From an uncultured Lacibacter sp. (GTDB lineage: Bacteria; Bacteroidota; Bacteroidia; Chitinophagales; Chitinophagaceae), in the NCBI RefSeq assembly GCF_946479605.1, contig NZ_CAMLGT010000002.1:1-60186 (forward strand): a stretch of 60,186 bases of DNA. The letters run 5' to 3'. The translations under genes and the position numbers were made by a program. Shown here one piece after another: positions 16,447 to 24,789 of this stretch; position 1 is the stretch's first letter; every line of letters begins with the position of its first letter. The notes below the pieces were generated by a model that worked only from the letters and a program-made list of their open reading frames with translations, was not told the origin of the DNA and made no database searches.

Positions 16447-17529
16447 ATGTCTATTCATTTTCACCCGTTAACTGTAAAAGAAGTAAAGAAAGAAACGAAC
16501 GATTGCGTTTCGGTTCTTTTTGCAATACCTGATGAATTAAAAGAAACATTTCAGTTTACACAGGGACAAAGTCTTACTATGCGCACTACGATTAATGGCG
16601 AAGAAGTAAGACGCACTTATTCTATTTGCAGCAGTCCTTTGGAACAGCAGCTGAAAGTAGCCATCAAAAAAGTAGAAGGGGGTGTATTTTCTTTATTTGC
16701 AAATGAGCAATTGCACCAGAATGATGTGTTGGAAGTAATGCCTCCTATTGGTCGTTTTTACACAACTCTTGCTGCTACCAACAAAAAAAATTATGTGGGC
16801 TTTGCAGCAGGCAGCGGCATCACTCCCCTTCTTTCCATCATCAAAACCACATTGGCCACTGAGCCGCAAAGTTCATTTACGCTGGTGTATGGAAATAAAA
16901 CCCGTGCTTCAATCATTTTTTTTGAGGAACTGGAAGGATTGAAGAATAAATACATAAACCGGTTTAACCTTATTCATATTCTCAGTCGGGAAAAAACGGA
17001 TGCAGATATTAATTTTGGACGAATCACAAAAGATAAATGCAGCCAGCTGTTTCAAAAACTGCTGACTCTTGAAACAACCGATGAATTTTTCATTTGCGGA
17101 CCGGAAGAGATGATCTTTTCCGTTAAAGAATTTCTTGAAGAGAAAGGAATAGCTGAAAAGAAAATTCATTTTGAGTTGTTTACTACGCCGGGACAAAAGA
17201 AGCCGGCAGCTGTGAGTCGTGAGTCGTTAATCACTAGCGGACCACAAAGTAATATTAGTATTAAACTGGATGGGCGAACTTTTGATTTCAGTATTCCAAT
17301 CAACAGCGATACAACCATTCTGGATGCAGCTATGCAGCAAGGTGCTGATGTGCCTTACGCCTGCAAAGGTGGTGTGTGCTGCACCTGTAAGGCCAAGTTG
17401 CTGGAAGGTGAAGTAAAAATGGATGTTCATTGGGGATTGGAACAGGAAGAAATTGAGCAAGGTTATATCCTGACCTGCCAAAGCCACCCGCTTACCGAAA
17501 AGGTAACGGTTGATTTTGATGTGAAGTAA
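16447..17529 (+). CDS. paaE: Phenylacetyl-CoA 1,2-epoxidase, reductase subunit PaaE
   Basis: A 360-residue reductase that passes electrons from NAD(P)H via FAD and a [2Fe-2S] cluster to the PaaABC(D) epoxidase, the ring-activating enzyme of aerobic phenylacetate degradation. Residues 1-100 or so form the FAD-binding barrel (RRTYSICSSPLEQQLKVAIKKVEGGVFS). Residues about 110-235 form the NAD(P) domain (GFAAGSGITPLLSIIKTTL and EFFICGPEEMI). The C-terminal ferredoxin has the cluster cysteines in PYACKGGVCCTCKAKLLEG and a late Cys in ILTCQSHP. The linker between NAD and ferredoxin domains (about residues 255-265) is coded by a tandem GTGAGTC repeat at 17211-17237. The gene precedes paaA by 103 bases with its own promoter-like motif between. 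Confidence 0.96.
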   Translation: MSIHFHPLTVKEVKKETNDCVSVLFAIPDELKETFQFTQGQSLTMRTTINGEEVRRTYSICSSPLEQQLKVAIKKVEGGVFSLFANEQLHQNDVLEVMPPIGRFYTTLAATNKKNYVGFAAGSGITPLLSIIKTTLATEPQSSFTLVYGNKTRASIIFFEELEGLKNKYINRFNLIHILSREKTDADINFGRITKDKCSQLFQKLLTLETTDEFFICGPEEMIFSVKEFLEEKGIAEKKIHFELFTTPGQKKPAAVSRESLITSGPQSNISIKLDGRTFDFSIPINSDTTILDAAMQQGADVPYACKGGVCCTCKAKLLEGEVKMDVHWGLEQEEIEQGYILTCQSHPLTEKVTVDFDVK

Positions 17530-17581
17530 GCGCTCACATTTTTGCATGAGATTTATCGGTACAGACAAACTTTAAACAAAA

Positions 17582-17618
17582 GTCACAAACACACGTTAGT
17601 TCTTGTTAAATTTGTGAC
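17582..17618 (+). promoter_or_regulatory. paaA promoter with overlapping inverted repeat
   Basis: A perfect -7 box TAAATTTG lies at 17607-17614. The arms GTCACAAA (17582-17589) and TTTGTGAC (17611-17618) form an 8-bp inverted repeat spanning the promoter. The downstream arm shares TTAAATTTGTRAC with the paaE promoter, so this could be the operator of the adjacent TetR protein. The -33 region is poor, as expected for regulated promoters. The site is inferred. Confidence 0.5.
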
Positions 17619-17632
17619 CCAACGGAAGTGTT

Positions 17633-18589
17633 ATGTCAGTACATGATTTAGAAAATACGTTTCAACGAAAGATTGACGAAGAGGTAAAGATTGAGCCTAA
17701 GGATTGGATGCCCGAAGCTTATCGCAAAACCAATCTTCGACAGATCAGCCAGCACGCACACAGCGAAATAGTAGGCATGTTGCCCGAAGGCAATTGGATC
17801 AGCCGTGCACCTTCACTCAAACGCAAAGCTATTTTAATGGCCAAGGTGCAGGACGAAGCCGGTCATGGTTTATACCTCTATTGTGCTGCCGAAACATTGG
17901 GCATGAGCCGTGAACAAATGATCGACGATCTGCACAGCGGCAAAGCCAAATACTCTTCTATTTTCAATTATCCCACACTTACATGGGCCGATATGGGCGC
18001 CATTGGCTGGTTGGTAGACGGTGCTGCCATCCTCAACCAGGTAATGTTGTGCCGCACCAGTTATGGACCTTACGCCAGAGCGATGGTGCGTATTTGCAAA
18101 GAAGAAAGTTTTCATCAACGTCAGGGATTTGAATCGTTGCTCGTGTTATCGAAAGGAACGCCTGAACAAAAGGCGATGTGCCAGGATGCCATCAACAGAT
18201 GGTGGTGGCCCAGCCTCATGATGTTTGGACCAAAGGATAGCGAAAGTACCAACAGCGATCAAAGCATGAAGTGGAAGATCAAACGCAAAACAAACGACGA
18301 GCTGCGCCAGCAGTTTGTAGATATGTGTGTGGAGCAGGTGAAATTATTAGGTATGACCCTACCCGATCCGCATTTGAAATGGAATGAAGCACGTGGTCAT
18401 TACGATTTCGGTGAAATTGACTGGAACGAATTCTGGAATGTGGTAAAAGGAAACGGCCCCTGCAACAAACAACGTTTGGATGCACGCCGCAAAGCACACG
18501 AAGAAGGCAGATGGGTGCGTGAAGCTGCAGCAGCACATGCAGAAAAACAAAAGATAAAAGCAGCAAAAGATAATTTAGCAGCCGCTTAA
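17633..18589 (+). CDS. paaA: Phenylacetyl-CoA 1,2-epoxidase catalytic subunit PaaA
   Basis: The 318-residue catalytic alpha subunit, a ferritin-like diiron oxygenase that epoxidises the phenylacetyl-CoA ring. Diiron ligand regions are seen in [41 protein letters not shown] (E and H of EAGH) and [14 protein letters not shown] (E and H of EESFH). The length matches the family (about 310-320). It starts an operon-like run paaA-B-C-D, each separated by short gaps: 15 bases to paaB, and PaaB/C adjacent. It acts in the cytoplasm with PaaC as structural partner and PaaE as reductase. Confidence 0.97.
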   Translation: MSVHDLENTFQRKIDEEVKIEPKDWMPEAYRKTNLRQISQHAHSEIVGMLPEGNWISRAPSLKRKAILMAKVQDEAGHGLYLYCAAETLGMSREQMIDDLHSGKAKYSSIFNYPTLTWADMGAIGWLVDGAAILNQVMLCRTSYGPYARAMVRICKEESFHQRQGFESLLVLSKGTPEQKAMCQDAINRWWWPSLMMFGPKDSESTNSDQSMKWKIKRKTNDELRQQFVDMCVEQVKLLGMTLPDPHLKWNEARGHYDFGEIDWNEFWNVVKGNGPCNKQRLDARRKAHEEGRWVREAAAAHAEKQKIKAAKDNLAAA

Positions 18590-18604
18590 TCACAACAATC
18601 AATT

Positions 18605-18970
18605 ATGAACTTTCAGATAAGAAAATTTTACTACGGCGATATTCCTGAAGAAAAAGGAGGAGGCAGTAATTATCAAACACAAGCCGATTCTGCTGCATGG
18701 CCTTTATGGGAAGTGTTTATCCGCAGCAAGCAAGGTCTCGATCATAAACATGTGGGTAGTTTAAAAGCGGCTGATGCACAAATGGCCATTGAAAATGCAC
18801 GTGATGTGTATACACGCCGCATGGAAGGTGTAAGCATTTGGGTGGTGGAAAGCAAATACATTCATGCGAGTAACCCGGATGAAGCAGAAAGTTTATACGA
18901 TCCTGCAAATGATAAAGTATATCGTCACCCTACTTTTTATGATTTGCCTGATGAGGTGAAGCATATGTGA
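18605..18970 (+). CDS. paaB: Phenylacetyl-CoA 1,2-epoxidase subunit PaaB
   Basis: A 121-residue small subunit of the epoxidase complex that bridges PaaAC heterodimers. The family core is WPLWEVFIRSKQGLDHKHVGSLKAADAQMAIENARDVYTRRMEGVSIWVVES, followed by YIHASNPDEAESLYDPANDKVYRHPTFYDLPDEV. The usual family length is about 95; here an N-terminal extension (residues 1-35, with EEKGGGSNYQTQADSAA) is longer. The stop overlaps a possible GTG start of paaC by a GTGA junction. Confidence 0.95.
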   Translation: MNFQIRKFYYGDIPEEKGGGSNYQTQADSAAWPLWEVFIRSKQGLDHKHVGSLKAADAQMAIENARDVYTRRMEGVSIWVVESKYIHASNPDEAESLYDPANDKVYRHPTFYDLPDEVKHM

Positions 18971-18990
18971 GCTTAATTGATAATTTTTCA

Positions 18991-19728
18991 ATGAATAATT
19001 CTTTAATCGACTATACACTTCATCTTGCAGATACAACACTGATCCTTTCGCAAAGGAATAGCGAGTGGTGTGGGCATGGACCAATATTGGAACAGGATAT
19101 TGCCATCACCAATATTTCATTAGACCTTTTAGGACAGGCAAGAAATTTTTATCAATACGCTGCTGCTTTAAAGAATGATGGTTCAACGGAAGATTCATTA
19201 GCGTACTTACGTACTGAACGGGAATTCAAAAATTTACTCTTGGTTGAGCAGCAGAACGGCGATTGGGGACAAACCATTTTACGGCAATATTTTTTCAGTC
19301 AATATCAATTGCTGTTGTTTCAGCAACTGCAGCAACATAGCGATGAACAGTTAGCTGCCATCGCCACAAAAGCCATCAAAGAAACAACCTATCATGTACG
19401 CTGGAGCAGCGAATGGGTTATTCGTTTGGGTGATGGTACAGATGAAAGTCATCAACGCATGTTGCATGCCATTGATGAATTGTGGCGTTACTGCAGCGAA
19501 CTATTTGAGCCAGCCGATTACGAAACAGCAATGGGTATTGATCCGGAAGCCATCAAACAAACATGGACAGAAAAAGTAACCGCTGTGTTTGATGAAGCAA
19601 AATTGCCGGTACCGCAAAATGTATTTATGCAGTCGGGTGGCAAGAAAGGTGTTCATACCGAACAGCTGGGTTATATCTTAACCGAATTACAATACCTGCA
19701 ACGTACCTATCCGGGAGTAAAGTGGTAA
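18991..19728 (+). CDS. paaC: Phenylacetyl-CoA 1,2-epoxidase structural subunit PaaC
   Basis: A 245-residue ferritin-like subunit that pairs with PaaA and lacks a productive diiron site in characterised members. The N-terminus MNNSLIDYTLHLADTTLILSQRNSEWCGHGPILEQDIAITN aligns with the family, hence ATG 18991. A GTG at 18967 overlapping the paaB stop (GTGA) would add eight residues and could be used for translational coupling. Core motifs are LDLLGQARNFYQYAA and KAIKETTYHVRWSSEWVIRLGDGTDESHQRM. It is followed after 42 bases by paaD, with a GC-rich inverted repeat between them. Confidence 0.95.
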   Translation: MNNSLIDYTLHLADTTLILSQRNSEWCGHGPILEQDIAITNISLDLLGQARNFYQYAAALKNDGSTEDSLAYLRTEREFKNLLLVEQQNGDWGQTILRQYFFSQYQLLLFQQLQQHSDEQLAAIATKAIKETTYHVRWSSEWVIRLGDGTDESHQRMLHAIDELWRYCSELFEPADYETAMGIDPEAIKQTWTEKVTAVFDEAKLPVPQNVFMQSGGKKGVHTEQLGYILTELQYLQRTYPGVKW

Positions 19729-19733
19729 AACCC

Positions 19734-19760
19734 TCCCCCGCCTCCCTAAAGGGAGGAGCT
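19734..19760. repeat. CCTCCC/GGGAGG inverted repeat between paaC and paaD
   Basis: The spacer contains CCTCCCTAAAGGGAGG (19741-19756) preceded by a C-rich tract. It lacks a T tract, so it is more like a dispersed palindromic element than a terminator. It may attenuate or stabilise the paaC/paaD mRNA; this is not shown. Confidence 0.45.
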
Positions 19761-19770
19761 ATTCAGCAAT

Positions 19771-20289
19771 ATGAACAATGAACAACTACATATCGATACT
19801 TCTGCTTCAGAACAAAAAATCTGGTCGATACTTTCAACAGTAGTTGATCCGGAGGTTCCTGTGTTAACGGTACTTGATTTGGGAATTGTTCGTGAAGTAC
19901 AAATAAATGGAAGCGAGGTGGAAGTGATCATCACTCCTACTTACACCGGTTGCCCGGCAATGGATATGATTGCAATGAATATTCGTCTTGCCTTAGCCGA
20001 GCAGGGATATAAAACTGTAAAAGTTACTTCAGTTCTATCGCCTGCATGGACGACTGATTGGATGACAGAAGCAGGAAAAGAAAAACTGAAACAATACGGC
20101 ATCGCTCCTCCAAATCCAAAACAACAAGTGTGTAACGACAAACTGTTTGCAGCAAATGAAGCGGTACAATGTCCACACTGCAATTCCTATCACACTCACC
20201 GCATCAGTGAGTTTGGATCAACAGCCTGCAAAGCATTGTATCAATGCGATGATTGCAAAGAGCCGTTCGATTACTTCAAATGCCATTGA
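19771..20289 (+). CDS. paaD: Phenylacetate-CoA oxygenase assembly protein PaaD
   Basis: A 172-residue MIP18/DUF59-family protein needed for maturation of the epoxidase, probably for Fe-S delivery. The DUF59 core is VDPEVPVLTVLDLGIVREVQINGSEVEVIITPTYTGCPAMDMI, and the PaaD-specific stretch LSPAWTTDWMTEAGKEKLKQYGIAPP follows. The C-terminal 50 residues form a zinc-ribbon-like tail with two CxxC pairs (VQCPHCNSYHT and YQCDDCKEPFDYFKCH). It is last in the paaA-B-C-D run. The convergent TIM-barrel gene lies downstream across a repeat-rich spacer. Confidence 0.95.
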   Translation: MNNEQLHIDTSASEQKIWSILSTVVDPEVPVLTVLDLGIVREVQINGSEVEVIITPTYTGCPAMDMIAMNIRLALAEQGYKTVKVTSVLSPAWTTDWMTEAGKEKLKQYGIAPPNPKQQVCNDKLFAANEAVQCPHCNSYHTHRISEFGSTACKALYQCDDCKEPFDYFKCH

Positions 20290-20375
20290 GGATTTTAGAT
20301 TTGTGATTTGCGATTGCAGATTTAAATTTCAACACATCAGGCAAATCTAAAATCGCCAATCTGAAATCTGCAATC
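20290..20375. repeat. Dispersed repeat of the GATTTGCGATTGCAGATTT type
   Basis: The spacer between paaD and the TIM-barrel gene is made of degenerate units: GATTTTAGATTTGTGATTTG and GCGATTGCAGATTT, then in inverse orientation AAATCTAAAATCGCC and AATCTGAAATCTGCAATCATC. The two halves can fold back on each other. It resembles Bacteroidota intergenic spacer repeats. It may act as a weak bidirectional terminator. Confidence 0.55.
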
Positions 20376-20376
20376 A

Positions 20377-21294
20377 TCAGAAGCTGTCTGCATCACGATA
20401 CGCTTTAATCAAGGCCATCTCTCCTTCTTTACCCGGTAACGCATTGCCATGCTCCATACCTAAAATACCTTTGTACCCTTTCTTGTGAATATGCTTGAAG
20501 ATATTCTTGTAATTCATTTCACCGGTGCCGGGTTCTTTACGGCCGGGGTTATCACCAATCTGGAAATAACCGGTTTCTTCCCACACCCGATCAATCGATG
20601 CGATGATGTTGCCTTCATTCCGTTGCATGTGGTACATATCAAACAAAAACTTGCACGACGGACTGTTCACTGCTTTGCAGATCATATAGGTTTGATCGGT
20701 ACCACGTAAAAACAGATCATTATTATCGCTCAATGCTTCCAGCACCATTACCAAACCATGCGGTTCAAGAATGGCAGCACCTTTACGCAAAGCAGAAATG
20801 ACATTCGCTGTTTGCATTTCATGCGATAAACGACGATCATAATTACCAGGCACAACCGTTAACCATTTGGCGTTGCAACGTTTGGCTACTTCAACAGCTG
20901 TTCTGCAGTCTTTCTCCATCTTATCAATCCACTCCTGCTTACCGCTGGTGAGCGATGTAATCCAATGCCAGTTATCGGAAGTAATGACAAACACTCCCAT
21001 GCGCATGCCCAGCTTCGCCAACAGATCACCGATCTTTTTTTGCTCATCTGCACTACGGCTCATCATGCCATTGTCTTCAATACTGCGGAAACCCTGATCG
21101 TATGCCCAACGGATCTGATCGAGAAAACTATCACCCGCATTGTTTTTAAACATACCAGCATGAAAAGCATAATCGAGTTGAAATGGTTTTTCTGCAATGA
21201 GTTTTGACTGATCTGTTCCTGCCATTGCTGTTGTACCCGTGACAGCCGCTGCTCCTGCTAATACCGATTGCTGAAGAAATTGTCTGCGTTGCAT
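20377..21294 (-). CDS. Tat-exported TIM-barrel protein (hydroxypyruvate isomerase-like)
   Basis: A 305-residue xylose-isomerase-like TIM barrel. ATG 21294 gives a twin-arginine signal MQRRQFLQQSVLAGAAAVTGTTAMAG, so it is periplasmic; an upstream extension to 21396 would place 34 residues before the signal and is rejected. Likely metal ligands and conserved strands are MVLEALSDNNDLFLRG (Glu), LFDMYHMQRNEGNI (Asp, His), QIGDNPGRKEPGTGEMNYKNIF (Asp, Glu) and GILGMEHGNA (Glu, His). It resembles hydroxypyruvate isomerases or sugar-phosphate epimerases, but the substrate is unknown. It sits with SUMF1 and Gfo/Idh/MocA genes, a set often found in Bacteroidota sugar catabolism. It is divergent from the SUMF1 gene. 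Confidence 0.9.
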   Translation of the reverse strand: MQRRQFLQQSVLAGAAAVTGTTAMAGTDQSKLIAEKPFQLDYAFHAGMFKNNAGDSFLDQIRWAYDQGFRSIEDNGMMSRSADEQKKIGDLLAKLGMRMGVFVITSDNWHWITSLTSGKQEWIDKMEKDCRTAVEVAKRCNAKWLTVVPGNYDRRLSHEMQTANVISALRKGAAILEPHGLVMVLEALSDNNDLFLRGTDQTYMICKAVNSPSCKFLFDMYHMQRNEGNIIASIDRVWEETGYFQIGDNPGRKEPGTGEMNYKNIFKHIHKKGYKGILGMEHGNALPGKEGEMALIKAYRDADSF

Positions 21295-21448
21295 AAAATG
21301 TATTTGGGTTCTCAATTTAATGATCCTCTGCAACAATCGTGAAACGATTTTTGATTTGCGCAAACGGTTTCGCATTAAAAAATCAGCGGCATTCACATTT
21401 CACTAACAAGTGATACGCTTAGTTTCAGTAATTTCCATCTTCACTATT

Positions 21449-22417
21449 ATGAACAAGAAAAATCTTCTTTCGCTTTTTTGCTTGCTTAGTGCCGTGGGAG
21501 CAAACGCTCAATCGACCGATACTTCGTTCCGTACTTATCTGCAAGCGATCCCTTCCAGTAACCTGCAAAGTAAAATGGTGGCTATCCCCGCAGGTACATT
21601 TAAGATGGGCAGTGCTGATGCCGATAAACAAAAAGAAGCCGATGAAACACCGCAGCGTGAAGTAAGCGTGGATGCTTTCTGGATGGGCGCCTATGAAGTA
21701 ACCTATGATGAGTTCAATGCATTTTTTCTCGATGAAAGCATCAGTCAAAATACAAGTGTGGATGCCGTAACAAGACCCAGCTCGCCTTATATTGATATGA
21801 CATTGGGCATGGGCAAAGCAGGCGGCTTCCCAGCCAACAGTATGCAGCAATACGGTGCACTCATGTATTGCAAATGGCTGTATAAAAAAACCGGTATCTT
21901 CTTTCGTTTACCCACAGAAGCCGAATGGGAATATGCCTGCCGTGCAGGTGCAACAACTGTTTACCCGTTTGGTAACGATGCAAAAGAATTAGACAAGTAT
22001 GCATGGTTTAAAACAAACAGCGACAACCGTTATCATAAAGTAGGTGAGAAACAACCCAATGCCTGGGGCTTGTATGATATGCTGGGCAATGTGGGTGAAT
22101 GGGTGTTGGATCAATACAGCGAAACATACTTTACAACCATTGGCGATAAAGCAAAGAATCCATTGATTGAACCAACAAATCGTTACCCAAGAACGGTGAA
22201 GGGTGGTACGTACCAGGATGAAGCAAAAGAATTGCGTAGTGCCAACAGAACAAAATCTGATCCTGTTTGGAACCGCCGTGATCCACAGATACCAAAGAGT
22301 AAATGGTGGAATGCAGATGCACCGTTTATCGGCTTCCGCATTATTCGTCCATTGAAGCAACCAACAGCAGAGGAAGCAGAAGCATTTTTTCAGAAGTATC
22401 TTGGGGAAGATCTCTGA
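21449..22417 (+). CDS. Secreted SUMF1/formylglycine-generating-enzyme-like protein
   Basis: A 322-residue exported protein. ATG 21449 begins a signal peptide (MNKKNLLSLFCLLSAVGANAQ), followed by the SUMF1/FGE fold (MVAIPAGTFKMGSADADKQKEADETPQREVSVDAFWMGAYEVTYDEFNAFF...) and the conserved PTEAEWEYACRAGATTVYPFG, GLYDMLGNVGEWVLDQYSE and VKGGTYQDEAKELRSANRTK. True FGEs use two catalytic cysteines near the C-terminus; I do not see that pair here, so sulfatase activation is doubtful and a structural or binding role is possible. No sulfatase gene is in the window. It is divergent from the TIM-barrel gene and followed by the Gfo/Idh/MocA gene. Confidence 0.88.
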   Translation: MNKKNLLSLFCLLSAVGANAQSTDTSFRTYLQAIPSSNLQSKMVAIPAGTFKMGSADADKQKEADETPQREVSVDAFWMGAYEVTYDEFNAFFLDESISQNTSVDAVTRPSSPYIDMTLGMGKAGGFPANSMQQYGALMYCKWLYKKTGIFFRLPTEAEWEYACRAGATTVYPFGNDAKELDKYAWFKTNSDNRYHKVGEKQPNAWGLYDMLGNVGEWVLDQYSETYFTTIGDKAKNPLIEPTNRYPRTVKGGTYQDEAKELRSANRTKSDPVWNRRDPQIPKSKWWNADAPFIGFRIIRPLKQPTAEEAEAFFQKYLGEDL

Positions 22418-22435
22418 TAGGAAAATAAGAAATAA

Positions 22436-22452
22436 GAAGTACGAGGTACGAA
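22436..22452. repeat. Partial copy of the TACGAGGTACGAA dispersed repeat
   Basis: GAAGTACGAGGTACGAA lies between the SUMF1 and oxidoreductase genes. It shares sequence with 44582-44607 and with 45111-45139, which lies inside cysS. Confidence 0.55.
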
Positions 22453-22514
22453 TGCTTCGAGTATTACATAGCTGATTGGCAAAAAATAAAACAACAAATA
22501 TCTAAACCATAAAC

Positions 22515-23834
22515 ATGAACAACGATAACAATTCACGCAGGGAGTTTGTAAAAACTTCTTCGCTGCTTGCCGGCGGTCTTATCATGAGTCCGCTACTGTC
22601 AAAAGCTAATTTCTTTTCAGGTGCCGAAGGCGTTATTAAAATTGCCTTGGTTGGTTGTGGTGGCCGTGGTACCGGTGCAGCCACACAGGCATTGTTGAGC
22701 AAACAAAATGTAAAGCTGGTGGCAATGGCCGATGCATTTCGTGATAAGCTCGACACCTGTTATAAACGCCTGATGAGCGACGATGGTTCCGGCTCTTCTG
22801 TAAAATCGAAAGTAGATGTGCCGGAAGAAAATAAGTTTGTTGGATTTGATGGATACGCCAAAGCCATTGCATTGGCCGATGTGGTGATCTTAACCACACC
22901 TCCCGGTTTCCGTCCCATTCATTTTGAAGAAGCGGTGAACAAGGGCAAGCATGTGTTCATGGAAAAGCCGGTAGCAACCGACCCCGTTGGTATCCGCCGT
23001 GTACTGGATGCTGCTGAAAAAGCAAAACAGAAAAAACTAAACGTGGTTGTTGGTCTGCAACGCCGTTATCAAAACTCTTACCGTGAGTTATTCAAACGTA
23101 AAAATTTAATCGGCGATATTACTTCTGCACAAGCCTGGTGGAACAACGATGGCGTGTGGGTGAACAAACGCAAATACGGACAAACAGAAATGGAATACCA
23201 GATGCGTAACTGGTATTATTTCAACTGGCTTTGCGGCGATCATATTGTGGAGCAGCACATTCATAATATTGACGTGGTGAACTGGTTTAAAGATGCGTAT
23301 CCGGTGAAAGCACAAGGTATGGGTGGCCGCCAGGTACGTAAAGGAAAAGATCATGGTGAAATCTTCGATCACCACTTTGTTGAGTTTACCTATGCAGATG
23401 GTTCGGTGTTGAACAGTCAGTGCCGTCATATTCCCGGTACGATGAGTCGTGTGGATGAATTGATCATTGGTACAAAAGGAAGCATTAAAGGCGATGCAGC
23501 AACGATCTTAGATGCAAAAGGTAAACCTGTTTATCAGTTCGATAAAAAAGGCGAAAACAATCCTTACCAGAACGAGCATGATGAACTGTTTGCAGCCATT
23601 GCCAAAGGCGAATACAAATTTGCTGATGCGGAGATTGGTGCAAAGAGTACGCTTACAGCTATCATGGGTCGTATGGCCACTTACTCCGGCCAACTGCTGG
23701 AGTGGGATAAAGTACTTGCTTCTAATCTCGATCTGCAGCCAAAGAAATACGATTGGGATGCAGCACCACCAATCTTACCAAATGATGATGGTTATTACCC
23801 TGTTGCAGTTCCGGGTGTTACAAAATATGTTTAA
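22515..23834 (+). CDS. Tat-exported Gfo/Idh/MocA-family oxidoreductase
   Basis: A 439-residue NAD(P)-dependent oxidoreductase acting on sugars or cyclitols. The N-terminus carries a twin-arginine signal (NSRREFVKTSSLLAGGLIMSP), so it is exported. The Rossmann fold follows (IKIALVGCGGRGTGAA, residues about 40-160), with the family EKP motif (KHVFMEKPVATDP). The C-terminal substrate domain starts near residue 180 (VVVGLQRRYQNSYRELFKR), with conserved histidines in GDHIVEQHIHNIDVVNWF. Substrate is unknown. It is probably co-transcribed with SUMF1, with a bidirectional terminator immediately downstream. Confidence 0.92.
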   Translation: MNNDNNSRREFVKTSSLLAGGLIMSPLLSKANFFSGAEGVIKIALVGCGGRGTGAATQALLSKQNVKLVAMADAFRDKLDTCYKRLMSDDGSGSSVKSKVDVPEENKFVGFDGYAKAIALADVVILTTPPGFRPIHFEEAVNKGKHVFMEKPVATDPVGIRRVLDAAEKAKQKKLNVVVGLQRRYQNSYRELFKRKNLIGDITSAQAWWNNDGVWVNKRKYGQTEMEYQMRNWYYFNWLCGDHIVEQHIHNIDVVNWFKDAYPVKAQGMGGRQVRKGKDHGEIFDHHFVEFTYADGSVLNSQCRHIPGTMSRVDELIIGTKGSIKGDAATILDAKGKPVYQFDKKGENNPYQNEHDELFAAIAKGEYKFADAEIGAKSTLTAIMGRMATYSGQLLEWDKVLASNLDLQPKKYDWDAAPPILPNDDGYYPVAVPGVTKYV

Positions 23835-23850
23835 TCATTACTAATTGCAT

Positions 23851-23884
23851 AAAAAAGGCCATCGGTTAACGATGGCCTTTTTTA
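23851..23884. terminator. Terminator after the Gfo/Idh/MocA gene
   Basis: AAAAAAGGCCATCG pairs with CGATGGCCTTTTTT across the loop GTTAA. It is a strong symmetric intrinsic terminator with a U-run. Confidence 0.92.
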
Positions 23885-23894
23885 TGTGTGAATA

Positions 23895-24020
23895 TCTGTT
23901 CTTCGTTCCGTAGGAACGCCTGATAGGTAGGACCCAAACATAACACGATGCGTTCCGATAGGAACGCTTGCTGTATTGCGCATATAATGCTACCCACCAT
24001 AAGTGCCTAACGGCACAAAA
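23895..24020. repeat. Cluster of short hairpins (CGTTCC...GGAACG family)
   Basis: The spacer between the oxidoreductase terminator and mgtC holds CGTTCCGTAGGAACG and CGTTCCGATAGGAACG, then GTGCCTAACGGCAC, each a 5-6 bp stem with a tiny loop. They look like one dispersed repeat element. No gene is seen in 23885-24117. Confidence 0.6.
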
Positions 24021-24117
24021 ATCATTTTCGAAAACAGGGTTATGTATTTATGTTAGTATATCTCTGCATTGTTCTTTTACATTCACTAACTTGTTGCTTG
24101 TTTTAAGGATATAGCTT

Positions 24118-24759
24118 ATGGATATTACCATCTATTTAGAAGAAGCCGCACAGGTGTCTATCGCATTCATCATTGGTGCAGTCATTGGCTTAGAACGTGA
24201 GTTCCGTAGCAAACCTGCAGGTTTTCGTACCATGATCTTTATTTGTGTGGGCTCCTGTTTGTACACCATTCTTTCAAAAGAAAGCAATAACGTAAGCCCC
24301 GATCGTATTGCCAGTAATATTGTAACTGGTATTGGTTTTATTGGTGCAGGTGTCATTTTTAAAGAAGGCATTTCGGTAAATGGGTTAACGACAGCCGCAC
24401 TTATCTGGATCACAGCTGCATTGGGTATGGCTATTGGTTATCATAACTATCCATTGGCATTTGTGGTGAGCAGTATGGTGGTGGTTGCTTTGTTTGTACT
24501 GGAGCCTGTGCAACGTTTCATCAACCGTTTACATAAAGTAAAAGATTACAAAGTAAGAACCAGCGATACAAGCGATACATTTAAAACAGAGCTTGAAGCC
24601 TTTTTTGCTTCACATGACATCAACTACCGTTGTATGAAAACAGTAAAAGAAAATAATGAAGCTGTTTACATTTACCGGGTGGGGGCTCCTAATCATGATT
24701 ACGACATGGTGAACAATTATTTTCTAAAGCATAAAAACATCAAGAGCTTTGATGTGTAA
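24118..24759 (+). CDS. MgtC/SapB-family membrane protein
   Basis: A 213-residue inner-membrane protein. The N-terminal MgtC domain has several transmembrane helices and the family motif GLEREFRSKPAGFRTMIFICVGSCLYTILS. It continues with ASNIVTGIGFIGAGVIFKEG and VNGLTTAALIWITAALGMAIGYHNY. The C-terminal third (about 145-213) is soluble and ACT-like. Members relate to Mg2+ homeostasis or ATP synthase control; which applies here is unknown. It lies between a repeat-rich spacer and paaG, 30 bases apart, and may be co-transcribed with paaG. Confidence 0.92.
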   Translation: MDITIYLEEAAQVSIAFIIGAVIGLEREFRSKPAGFRTMIFICVGSCLYTILSKESNNVSPDRIASNIVTGIGFIGAGVIFKEGISVNGLTTAALIWITAALGMAIGYHNYPLAFVVSSMVVVALFVLEPVQRFINRLHKVKDYKVRTSDTSDTFKTELEAFFASHDINYRCMKTVKENNEAVYIYRVGAPNHDYDMVNNYFLKHKNIKSFDV

Positions 24760-24789
24760 TTTCGTTTCATCATTTTTAACTGTTGCTTT

